This document shows positions 1-5,644 of a stretch of DNA of 5,887 bases, one piece after another. How positions within the stretch are numbered: the first letter of the stretch is position 1; each line of letters opens with the position of its first letter. The DNA lies in contig CAZOBJ010000155.1 of the NCBI GenBank assembly GCA_964577825.1, positions 1 through 5,887 of the forward strand, given 5' to 3'. The DNA comes from CAZOBJ01 sp964577825 (GTDB taxonomy: Bacteria; Planctomycetota; SZUA-567; JAFGNG01). Below the pieces are notes generated by a model, which ran no database searches, was not told the origin of the DNA, and was given only the letters and a program-made list of their open reading frames with translations. A program made the translations under genes and the position numbers.

Positions 1-2
1 CT

Positions 3-87
3 TGAGGCACGGCAACGGGAGCGGAACGGCGGGCGGCGGGGCTGAGGCGTGAGTCCGCCGCACGGCGGATGAGGCACGGAAACGGAA
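3..87. repeat. Diverged direct repeat flanking a small hairpin
   Basis: TGAGGCACGGCAACGGGA at 3-20 recurs at 70-87 with 16 of 18 bases identical, 67 bp apart. Between the copies, TCCGCCG (54-60) and CGGCGGA (63-69) form a perfect inverted repeat that would fold with a short loop. There is no T-run, so a Rho-independent terminator is not supported. Bases 1 to about 52 could be the 3' end of an upstream gene, because two forward frames reach stops at 43-45 and 50-52, but too little is present to decide. I see no other gene in this stretch. Confidence 0.4.
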
Positions 88-105
88 GGGCCGTCCGGCC
101 GCCCG

Positions 106-134
106 TTGACAGCGCGCGGGGCGCCTGGTACGGT
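106..134 (+). promoter_or_regulatory. Sigma70-type promoter for the sulfatase-like gene
   Basis: A perfect -35 box TTGACA (106-111) is followed by a 17-bp spacer and TACGGT (129-134). The latter keeps the key T, A and final T of TATAAT (3 of 6 matches). Transcription would begin near 141 and leave a leader of about 50 nt before the ATG at 194. The consensus -35 and ideal spacing stand out in very GC-rich DNA, but the -10 is weak. Confidence 0.5.
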
Positions 135-193
135 TGCAGATTCCGACGGTCAGCGGCGCGGACGGCCGCGAGTTGATCTGGAGGGGAGTGCGA

Positions 194-1567
194 ATGAACT
201 GCGTGGTCATCTGCTGCGACACGTTTCGGCAGGACATGATAGGGCATCCCGTGGTGAAGGTGCCGTCGCTGGAAAGGCTTTGCAGGGAAGGGGTTACGTT
301 CACGAACGCGTTCGCGGAGGGGCTGCCGACGATCCAGGCGCGCCGGACTATGCTGACCGGCGTGCGGTCCTTCCCCTGGCGGTTCGAGATGGGGTCGCGC
401 GGGTTGACGCCGGCTATCCCGGGCTGGCACCGCGTGCCCGACGAGCAGACGATGTTGTCGGAACTGCTTTTCGAGAAGGGCGTTGTGACGGGGCTGGTGG
501 GCGACACCTATCACATGTTCAAGCCGACTCAGAACTTCACGCGCGGGTTCTGCTCGTGGGCGTTCATCCGAGGCCAGGAGGGCGACCCGGTCCGCAGCGG
601 GCCGCTGTCGGCGGTGGACGTTTCGCCGTATCATCCGGACGGTGTGAACGATCTCCAGTGCTGGCCGACACTTACGCAGTATCTGCTGAACATGCTGGAC
701 CGCCGGACGGAGGAGGACTACCTGACGCCGCGCGTGTTCCGGCGGGCATGCACGTGGCTGGAGGAGAATCGCGAGAACGGGCCGTGGTTCCTGTGGGTGG
801 ACTCCTTCGCGCCGCACGAGCGGTGGGACCCGCCGATGGAGTTCGCCGACGCCTATTACACCACGGACAAGAGCCGCAACTACATCCAGCCGCAACTCGT
901 GAACGGGCGCGACGTTACGCCAGAGGAGATCGAGCGGACGCGGGCGCTCTATTACGGCTACGTGAGCTTCGTGGACAAGTGGCTCGGCGTGTTGCTGGAC
1001 AAGCTGGTGCAGATGCACCTGCTCGACGAGACCGTGGTGATATTCACCAGCGACCACGGGACGGAGCTGTGGGACAAAGGCCGCTTCGGCAAGGGGGGCG
1101 ACAGGCTCTACGGTTATAACACGCGTGTGCCGCTGGTGTTACGACTGCCTGGCGGCGAGCAGGGGGGCGGCGAGCGGGGCGACTTCGTCCAGCATCAGGA
1201 CCTCTTCCCGACCGTGTGCGGGTTGATGGGGGTCGAACCCGACGAAGCCGCCGGGCTGGACGGGCGGGACATCTTCGACCCGTCGAGCGCGCCGCCCGAG
1301 AAGGTCATAACGGCCTGGTACGGCAACGTCGGCGTCCGCGACGAGCGGTGGAACATGGTTCTGGATTCGACCCCGGGCGGCGACCGGGCGGAGCTGTATG
1401 ACCTGCAGGCCGACCCATCCGAATCGGAGGACGTGCACGAGGCGCATCCCGATATCGTGCGGGAGTTTACGGAGTTCCTGGAGCGGACGCTCGGGCCGGT
1501 GCCCTATGAAATCCGCCACGTGGGGGACAAGCGCCAGGCGCCGCCGCTGTCCGCCCTGTGCCGGTAG
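194..1567 (+). CDS. Sulfatase-fold hydrolase with Thr nucleophile position (457 aa)
   Basis: This belongs to the sulfatase/alkaline phosphatase superfamily. Metal-ligand motifs are visible: CDTFRQDMIG (D9), TSDHG (D287, H288) and a downstream FGKGGD (K300), then the family's typical VPLVLRLPG. The C-terminal part carries the usual ELYDLQADPSESEDV segment. In the block equivalent to CxPxR...LTG the sequence is TIQARRTMLTG, so T46 sits where sulfatases have the Cys or Ser that becomes formylglycine, while R50 is kept. Thr nucleophiles occur in phosphodiesterases and phosphotransferases of this superfamily, so a phospho-ester substrate is possible; true sulfatase activity is doubtful. The protein begins directly in the first beta-strand with no signal peptide, so it is probably cytoplasmic. 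The ATG at 194 was chosen because GGAGGGG lies about 7 nt upstream. A TTG start at 134 would overlap the predicted -10 box. Its substrate is unknown. Confidence 0.9.
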   Translation: MNCVVICCDTFRQDMIGHPVVKVPSLERLCREGVTFTNAFAEGLPTIQARRTMLTGVRSFPWRFEMGSRGLTPAIPGWHRVPDEQTMLSELLFEKGVVTGLVGDTYHMFKPTQNFTRGFCSWAFIRGQEGDPVRSGPLSAVDVSPYHPDGVNDLQCWPTLTQYLLNMLDRRTEEDYLTPRVFRRACTWLEENRENGPWFLWVDSFAPHERWDPPMEFADAYYTTDKSRNYIQPQLVNGRDVTPEEIERTRALYYGYVSFVDKWLGVLLDKLVQMHLLDETVVIFTSDHGTELWDKGRFGKGGDRLYGYNTRVPLVLRLPGGEQGGGERGDFVQHQDLFPTVCGLMGVEPDEAAGLDGRDIFDPSSAPPEKVITAWYGNVGVRDERWNMVLDSTPGGDRAELYDLQADPSESEDVHEAHPDIVREFTEFLERTLGPVPYEIRHVGDKRQAPPLSALCR

Positions 1568-1608
1568 CGCGCCCGATCTGCCGCTCGGTCCGGCTGCCGG
1601 CCTCGCGT

Positions 1609-1641
1609 GAGGGGGGTTGCCCCATTATGCGCCCCCTTTTT
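1609..1641 (+). terminator. Possible Rho-independent terminator after the sulfatase-like gene
   Basis: GGGGG at 1611-1615 can pair with CCCCC at 1632-1636, extended by A1610-T1637 and a G-T wobble. A run of five T (1637-1641) overlaps the end of the stem. The loop is long (about 16 nt), and GGGG(1613-1616)/CCCC(1620-1623) is a competing small hairpin, so the call is tentative. It lies 42 nt after the stop codon, where a terminator is expected. Confidence 0.4.
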
Positions 1642-1677
1642 CCCGCCGCTTTTTGCGGGCCGGGCCTTCCTGCGGGT

Positions 1678-1714
1678 TGTGCGACAGGGGGGTGCCTCAC
1701 GCACCCGTCGCGCA
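1678..1714 (+). other. Long bulged hairpin in the intergenic gap
   Basis: Bases 1678-1685 (TGTGCGAC) pair with 1707-1714 (GTCGCGCA), including one G-T wobble. GGGTGC (1690-1695) pairs with GCACCC (1701-1706) around the loop CTCAC. The four bases AGGG (1686-1689) form a one-sided bulge, giving 14 pairs in all. No T-run follows, so it is not a standard terminator. It may be part of a structured RNA or a protein-binding site. The gap from 1568 to 1905 also holds smaller hairpins at 1642-1659 (CCCGC/GCGGG) and 1801-1820 (CCGGCC/GGCCGG). No coding signal was seen in the gap. Confidence 0.45.
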
Positions 1715-1830
1715 TTGTAAGTCCTTTCCAGCGCAAGTTATACGTGTGCCATGCCTGTGGCTCACGCGCTGCTTGTCCTGCGCGGGCGGGGCGGGGCTCA
1801 CCGGCCTCATTCCCGGCCGGAACGCATTGC

Positions 1831-1860
1831 TTGAAAACGCTTTGCACGATTCCGTAGAGT
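1831..1860 (+). promoter_or_regulatory. Sigma70-type promoter of the envelope operon
   Basis: TTGAAA (1831-1836, 5 of 6 to consensus) is followed by an 18-bp spacer and TAGAGT (1855-1860, 4 of 6). Transcription would start near 1867 and give a leader of about 40 nt before the ATG at 1906. That also argues against an in-frame ATG at 1867 as the translation start. It is the best promoter candidate for the three downstream genes. Confidence 0.55.
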
Positions 1861-1905
1861 CATCAGATGCACGTTCTGGTTACAGAATCGATAGGGGGAC
1901 GGGTG

Positions 1906-2748
1906 ATGGCGCCGAAGAAGCTTATGGCGGGTTTGCTGGTTGTCGGTGTTGCGCTGGCGGGATGCACCCCCGTCCAGAAGGGCAGCGTTGCGGGCGGGGC
2001 GGCGGGAGGCGCGACGGGAGCGGCTGTCGGGCACTGCGCCACGGGCATCGGGGCCGGGCCCGGCGCACTGGTGGGCGTCGGCCTGGGAGCAACCGCCGGG
2101 GCGATCGCTGCCGAGCACTATTACGGCAAGGAAGACACGGGAGAGCTGGGCGAGCTTTCGGAAACAGTGGACGAGCTGTCCAGGGAGTTGTCGGTAAGGG
2201 ACGAAGCGCTCCAGCAGCGAGAGGCCGAACTGGCCAAGGAGCGTGCCCAGCAGAAGGCCATCCTCCAGGCGTACGACGACCTGCGCAAGGACCGCCCCGT
2301 GCTGCAGACCCAGGCGCCCGACGGCGTGCAGGTCACGCAGAGCGGCAACGCCGTGACGTACACGATCCTGTCTGAGGTGCTGTTCGATTCCGGCAAGGCC
2401 GACCTGACCGACGCCGGCAAGAAGGCCGTGCGCGCTGCCGCTGCGGCGATCCGCAGGGACTACCCTGGCAGCCCCATCGAGGTGCGCGGTCACACGGATA
2501 ACGTTCCCATTCGGTATTCCTCGCACAAGTCAAACTGGCATCTATCCTGCGCCCGCGCTCTGGCCGTGCTGCAGCAGCTGATCGAGTCGGAAGGCTTCGA
2601 CCCGGAGCTTCTGGCTGCCACCGGTTGCGCAGACACGCGGCCCATAGCCTCCAACACCACGCCGGAAGGACGACGGCAGAACAGGCGGGCGGAGCTGATC
2701 GTGCGGCCCGCTGACACGAGAGTGGCCGAGGTAAGGACCTCGCGATAA
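1906..2748 (+). CDS. OmpA-domain lipoprotein with glycine zipper and coiled coil (280 aa)
   Basis: This is a predicted outer-membrane lipoprotein that anchors non-covalently to peptidoglycan. A basic N-terminus (KK at 4-5), a hydrophobic core and the lipobox LAGC (17-20, acylated C20) form a lipoprotein signal. Residues 26-66 are a glycine/alanine-rich glycine-zipper segment. Residues 80-128 are rich in E, Q, L and R and look like a coiled coil. Residues 150-275 are an OmpA/MotB C-terminal domain with LFDSGKADLT (159-168), GHTDNVPI (D198), SNWHLSCARA (R217) and QNRRAELIV (N259). D198 and R217 match the Asp/Arg pair that holds diaminopimelate in OmpA-like domains. The NW-LS-ARA form with its insert is MotB-like rather than Pal-like, but no transmembrane anchor of MotB is present. 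AGGGGG ends 7 nt before the ATG. The gene is first in an operon that ends with murD. Confidence 0.9.
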   Translation: MAPKKLMAGLLVVGVALAGCTPVQKGSVAGGAAGGATGAAVGHCATGIGAGPGALVGVGLGATAGAIAAEHYYGKEDTGELGELSETVDELSRELSVRDEALQQREAELAKERAQQKAILQAYDDLRKDRPVLQTQAPDGVQVTQSGNAVTYTILSEVLFDSGKADLTDAGKKAVRAAAAAIRRDYPGSPIEVRGHTDNVPIRYSSHKSNWHLSCARALAVLQQLIESEGFDPELLAATGCADTRPIASNTTPEGRRQNRRAELIVRPADTRVAEVRTSR

Positions 2749-2782
2749 TCCCGCACCGCTCCTCAGTCACGCGGAGCCTCCT

Positions 2783-3511
2783 ATGCGGCGGTTGCAGAGA
2801 GGATGCGTCGTCTTTCGCGGCGTCCTGCTGGTGCTGGTGGCTGCGTCAACCTTCTCCGCCTCCGGCTGTCGGGCGCCCCGGCCAGTTCCCACCTCGGAAT
2901 GCGTGACGGACTACGACAGGATGAGCGACGACTACGAGCCGCTCGCCTCCCTGGTTTACATCCCGGATTCGAACGGGCCGGCCCGCTACCGGGCCGTCGC
3001 CGTGGGGCCGTTTGCCGTAGGCTCCGGCGTCGAGCCCAGAGAGCGGGCCTTCGGCTACGCCACGCTGTTCCGGGTGTTGCTGAAGCGTGAACTGGAGAAG
3101 CTCGAGGAGTTCGAGTCCGTCGCGCTCGAGAGCGGCGGCGCGGGGTCGGCTCACGGGTCGGGAGACGAACTGCGGCTGGAGGGCATGGTGACGCGTTTCG
3201 ACATGGGCTCGGGCACCATGCGGTACATGCACGGTTTGCTGCCTCTGCTTCCCTCGGGCGCCACCGACCTGCAGGTCGAAGGGCGGCTCATGGAGGGTGC
3301 TACGGGCAAGGTACTGCTGGAATTCGTGGACCGTCGGCGGGGGATCTACAACACGCCCTTCGGGCCGACCCCCCGGAACCTGCGCGAGGAGCGATTCGCC
3401 ATGGACCTGACGGCCAGGGATACGGCGGCGTGTCTGGCGGAACTGATCAGACAGTGGCATGAAGCGCTCCGGGATGTTGGCAACGCGGCCCGCCCGGGGC
3501 GGGCCAACTGA
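2783..3511 (+). CDS. Predicted lipoprotein, possibly DUF4410-like (242 aa)
   Basis: The function is not recognised with confidence. A basic start (MRRLQR), a hydrophobic stretch of residues 13-24 and ASGC (26-29) indicate a lipoprotein signal with C29 acylated. The first lipobox residue is Ala rather than the usual Leu. The mature part has no membrane span. Residues 130-148 (LRLEGMVTRFDMGSGTMRY) and 165-183 (VEGRLMEGATGKVLLEF) resemble the pattern of DUF4410-type secreted proteins, in which a strand, a glycine turn and a conserved Arg precede a second strand. That link is from memory and needs a profile search. GGAG at 2773-2776 lies 6 nt before the ATG. The gene follows the OmpA-like lipoprotein by 34 bp and precedes murD by 16 bp, with no terminator on either side, so it is probably co-transcribed and works in the envelope. 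Confidence 0.8.
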   Translation: MRRLQRGCVVFRGVLLVLVAASTFSASGCRAPRPVPTSECVTDYDRMSDDYEPLASLVYIPDSNGPARYRAVAVGPFAVGSGVEPRERAFGYATLFRVLLKRELEKLEEFESVALESGGAGSAHGSGDELRLEGMVTRFDMGSGTMRYMHGLLPLLPSGATDLQVEGRLMEGATGKVLLEFVDRRRGIYNTPFGPTPRNLREERFAMDLTARDTAACLAELIRQWHEALRDVGNAARPGRAN

Positions 3512-3527
3512 ACCCCTGGGAGATGCG

Positions 3528-5015
3528 ATGGGCGAGGCGGTCGATGCGAGGTCGGTTGGTCTCTGTTCGGGACCCAGGCTGCGGCGGTTGCTCGGCGAGA
3601 TGGCCGGCAAGCGGGTGACGTTGATGGGTCTCGGCCTGTTCGGTGGCGGGGAGGGCGCGGCGCAGTTCCTGGTGGCGCGGGGCGCCGAGCTGACGATTAC
3701 GGACCTGCGCGGCCCGGAGCGGCTGGCCGCCCCCCTGAAGCGGCTGAGTTCAGTCCCTGCGCGTTACCGGCTGGGCGGGCACGACCTGGCCGACTTCGCC
3801 GAAGCGGACCTGGTGGTGGCCAACCCCGCCGTGCCGCGGACCAATTCCCACCTGCACGTGGCGGAGGATGCCGGCGTCTCGATCACGAGTCCCCTGAACA
3901 TGTTCCTGACGCTCTGCCCGGCGCCCATAGCGGCCGTCACCGGCAGCAACGGCAAGTCCACAACGGCTGCAATGCTGGCCGCCATGCTGGAGGCTTCCGG
4001 CCGCAAGGTCTGGCTGGGCGGGAACATAGGCGTTTCACTGCTGCCGTCCCTGTCGCGCATCGGCAGCTACGACCTGATCGTGCTGGAGATGTCGAGCTTC
4101 CAGCTTGCCGACGCCGGCGCGCTCTCCTGGTCGCCGCACGTGGCCGTCGTCACCAACGTGACGCCGAACCACCTGAGCTGGCACGGGGGATTCGAGCAGT
4201 ACGCGACGGCCAAGCGGCACATCGTGGACTTCCAGACCGAACGGGACTTCGCCGTGCTGAACGGGCACGACGCGGTCTCGCAGGGCTGGCTCTCGCAGGG
4301 ACTGCCCGGCAAGGAGATCTTCTTTGCCGGCGACGGCGGGCCGGGCGGCTTGCGGCAGGGCATGAACCTGTTTGCGGACCGACTGGTCTGGCGGGAAGGG
4401 CGGCAGGACCACGTGGTGTGTCACCGGGACGAAGTCCCCGTGCTGGGCTATCACAACGTCGAGAACGCGATGGCCGCAGCGACGGCCGCACGGTGCCTGG
4501 GAGCGGATTGGGGCAGCATCAGGAAGGCGCTGCACAGCTTCCTCGGCCTGGCGCACAGGCTGGAGCTGGTCGGTGAGTTCAACGGGACGCGCTTCTACAA
4601 CGACTCCAACAGCACGACGCCGGAGGCAACCGTGGCGGCGCTGGCGGGTTTCGCCGGGCCGCGCGTCCTGATCGCCGGCGGCTACGACAAACTGCTCGAC
4701 ATGGCTCCCGTGGCCCGTGCGGCGGCCGCCTCGGCCGAGGTGCTGATAACGCTCGGCCAGACCGGGCCTGCGCTGGCGCAGAAGACCCGGCAGGAGAGCG
4801 TCTGCGCGGGACGCACCGTCGTCGTCAGGGAGGTCGGTTCCCTGGGTGAAGCCGTTGCCGCCGCCGTCGAGCTGTCCATGCCCGGCATGGTCGTGCTCTT
4901 CTCGCCCGCGTGCGCCAGCTACGACATGTTCGAGAACTACCGGGAGCGCGGGGACGCCTTCAAGTCCCTCGTGAAGGATCACTTCCGCCAGGGGCGTCGA
5001 AGCCGTCGCGCCTGA
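3528..5015 (+). CDS. murD: UDP-N-acetylmuramoyl-alanine--D-glutamate ligase (495 aa)
   Basis: MurD adds D-glutamate to UDP-MurNAc-L-Ala, using ATP, in the cytoplasmic steps of peptidoglycan synthesis. Domain 1 starts with a Rossmann-like GLGLFGGGEGAAQFL. The ATP-binding loop is VTGSNGKSTT (139-146, K143). The central ligase motifs are LEMSSFQL (186-193), NVTPNHLSWH (210-219) and TAKRHI, where K229 fits the carbamylated lysine. The C-terminal domain has YNDSNSTTPEAT (357-368), AGGYDK (K388) and SPACASYDMF (459-468), which are clear MurD signatures. It is longer than E. coli MurD (438 aa), partly through about 24 extra N-terminal residues. ATG 3528 has GGGAG 5 nt upstream; ATG 3600 would start nearer the usual MurD N-terminus but has a weaker ribosome site. 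Differences from the common motifs are N214 in place of Asp and N361 in place of Lys. It is the third gene of the envelope operon. Confidence 0.95.
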   Translation: MGEAVDARSVGLCSGPRLRRLLGEMAGKRVTLMGLGLFGGGEGAAQFLVARGAELTITDLRGPERLAAPLKRLSSVPARYRLGGHDLADFAEADLVVANPAVPRTNSHLHVAEDAGVSITSPLNMFLTLCPAPIAAVTGSNGKSTTAAMLAAMLEASGRKVWLGGNIGVSLLPSLSRIGSYDLIVLEMSSFQLADAGALSWSPHVAVVTNVTPNHLSWHGGFEQYATAKRHIVDFQTERDFAVLNGHDAVSQGWLSQGLPGKEIFFAGDGGPGGLRQGMNLFADRLVWREGRQDHVVCHRDEVPVLGYHNVENAMAAATAARCLGADWGSIRKALHSFLGLAHRLELVGEFNGTRFYNDSNSTTPEATVAALAGFAGPRVLIAGGYDKLLDMAPVARAAAASAEVLITLGQTGPALAQKTRQESVCAGRTVVVREVGSLGEAVAAAVELSMPGMVVLFSPACASYDMFENYRERGDAFKSLVKDHFRQGRRSRRA

Positions 5016-5129
5016 GCGCGCACACGCCCACCAACGAGCCCTGCCTTCAGAACGCGCCGGCCACCGTCACCGCGAAGCCGGGGACAGCTTCGTCGTCCGG
5101 CCGGGGTGCGGGGCGTGAACGGACAGCAC
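5016..5129. other. Spacer after murD with nested inverted repeats
   Basis: CCGGCC (5057-5062) and GGCCGG (5099-5104) enclose CGAAGC (5073-5078) and GCTTCG (5087-5092), giving a possible two-part hairpin downstream of murD. No T-run follows, so it is at best a Rho-dependent or weak stop. I see no gene here. Confidence 0.3.
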
Positions 5130-5158
5130 TTGCATAGTCGGCGCCGAACTGTTATAGT
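5130..5158 (+). promoter_or_regulatory. Sigma70-type promoter of rpsU
   Basis: TTGCAT (5130-5135) is followed by a 17-bp spacer and TATAGT (5153-5158), the latter matching the -10 consensus at 5 of 6 positions. Transcription would start near 5165. The leader of about 70 nt contains the inverted repeat GCTCTC (5186-5191) / GAGAGC (5208-5213), which ends 2 nt before the Shine-Dalgarno. Confidence 0.65.
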
Positions 5159-5215
5159 GACATGGACAGAATGCGGGAGCGGTGTGCTCTCATCACGTGT
5201 CGCCAAAGAGAGCTG

Positions 5216-5225
5216 AAGGAGGTGA
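5216..5225 (+). promoter_or_regulatory. Extended Shine-Dalgarno of rpsU
   Basis: AAGGAGGTGA is a ten-base match to the complement of the usual 16S rRNA 3' end. It lies 11 nt before the ATG at 5237, slightly far, but decides this start over the in-frame GTG at 5222, which is inside the site itself. It is longer than the ribosome sites of the other genes here (GGAG, GGGAG, AGGGGG). Confidence 0.75.
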
Positions 5226-5236
5226 ACTTATCGCTT

Positions 5237-5431
5237 ATGGCGAAGATCGTTGTGCGGAACAATGAGTCGGTTAAGGATGCGTTGCGACGCTTCAAGAAGA
5301 TCTGCGAACGCGAGGGAATCGTGAACAGGTCGAAGCGCACGGCGCGTTATGAGAAACCGTCCGAGAGACGTCGGCGCGAGCAGAACGAGAGGCTGAAGAA
5401 CATTCGCAAGGCTCAGAAGGCGCGGACCTGA
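5237..5431 (+). CDS. rpsU: Small ribosomal subunit protein bS21 (64 aa)
   Basis: bS21 is a small basic protein of the 30S platform that sits near the 16S rRNA 3' end and affects mRNA engagement. The sequence fits the family across its length: VVRNNESVKDALRRFKK (5-21), then CEREGI (23-28), a basic YEKPSERRRR segment (38-47) and a Lys/Arg-rich helical tail ending KAQKART. The length is slightly under the usual 65-71 aa. The ATG at 5237 follows an extended Shine-Dalgarno. An upstream in-frame ATG at 5162 would add 25 residues unlike bS21 and lies at the predicted transcription start. It has its own promoter and terminator, so it is monocistronic, unlike the rpsU-dnaG-rpoD arrangement of E. coli. 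None of the neighbours encodes translation factors. Confidence 0.95.
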   Translation: MAKIVVRNNESVKDALRRFKKICEREGIVNRSKRTARYEKPSERRRREQNERLKNIRKAQKART

Positions 5432-5453
5432 GGAAGGCCCCCTGGAGTCATCG

Positions 5454-5490
5454 AGCGGCCTGCCATGACGATGGCAGGCCGCTGTTTTTT
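5454..5490 (+). terminator. Rho-independent terminator of rpsU
   Basis: AGCGGCCTGCCAT (5454-5466) pairs perfectly over 13 bp with ATGGCAGGCCGCT (5471-5483) around the four-base loop GACG. G5484 and six T (5485-5490) follow. It begins 22 nt after the rpsU stop and separates it from the next transcription unit. Confidence 0.95.
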
Positions 5491-5531
5491 CGGCTGCCGC
5501 GCGGTCAGCGGCAGCGGGCGAATAACCTGAA

Positions 5532-5549
5532 AGTGCCATGATTTGCACT
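5532..5549. promoter_or_regulatory. 18-bp palindrome upstream of the HNH-repeat gene promoter
   Basis: AGTGCCATGATTTGCACT is an inverted repeat with 5-bp perfect outer arms (AGTGC/GCACT), one further inner pair and one mismatch. It ends 4 bp before the predicted -35 box, centred about 50 bp before the likely start of transcription. The size and place fit a dimeric regulator site, either activator or operator. No regulator can be named. Confidence 0.4.
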
Positions 5550-5553
5550 GTTC

Positions 5554-5583
5554 TTGACGGGGTGGCGGTTCTGGTGGTAGGAT
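5554..5583 (+). promoter_or_regulatory. Sigma70-type promoter of the HNH-repeat gene
   Basis: TTGACG (5554-5559, 5 of 6) is followed by an 18-bp spacer and TAGGAT (5578-5583, 4 of 6). Transcription would start near 5590, giving a leader of about 55 nt. Lying just after the rpsU terminator, it shows that the last gene is transcribed independently. Confidence 0.6.
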
Positions 5584-5644
5584 ATGAGTAACTAGGGGCG
5601 TGAGCCTGGGTTTTCAACTGTCTGGCCATCTGAGGAAGTGGACG

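Noticed and set aside
106..1119. 337-aa open frame on + overlapping the sulfatase-like gene
   Set aside because: It is low in complexity and rich in R, G and A, and it is an alternative frame of a gene with clear family motifs.
1642..1659. CCCGC/GCGGG hairpin as a terminator
   Set aside because: The T-run is in the loop, not after the stem, and the stem has only 5 pairs.
1867..1905. Upstream in-frame ATG for the OmpA-like lipoprotein
   Set aside because: It coincides with the predicted transcription start and would spoil the lipoprotein signal; ATG 1906 has AGGGGG upstream.
1617..2375. 252-aa + frame across the intergenic gap
   Set aside because: It is Arg/Gly-rich with no domain and runs out of frame into the lipoprotein gene.
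1807..2526. 239-aa open frame on the - strand
   Set aside because: It is antisense to the OmpA-like lipoprotein, has no recognisable domain, and is expected in GC-rich DNA.
3459..3527. Upstream in-frame ATG for murD, overlapping the lipoprotein gene
   Set aside because: The added residues do not resemble MurD, and ATG 3528 has a GGGAG ribosome site at good spacing.
2846..3610. 254-aa open frame on the - strand
   Set aside because: It is antisense to the second lipoprotein and the start of murD, with no motif or ribosome site seen.
4035..4982. 315-aa open frame on the - strand
   Set aside because: It is antisense to murD, whose motifs on the + strand are unambiguous.
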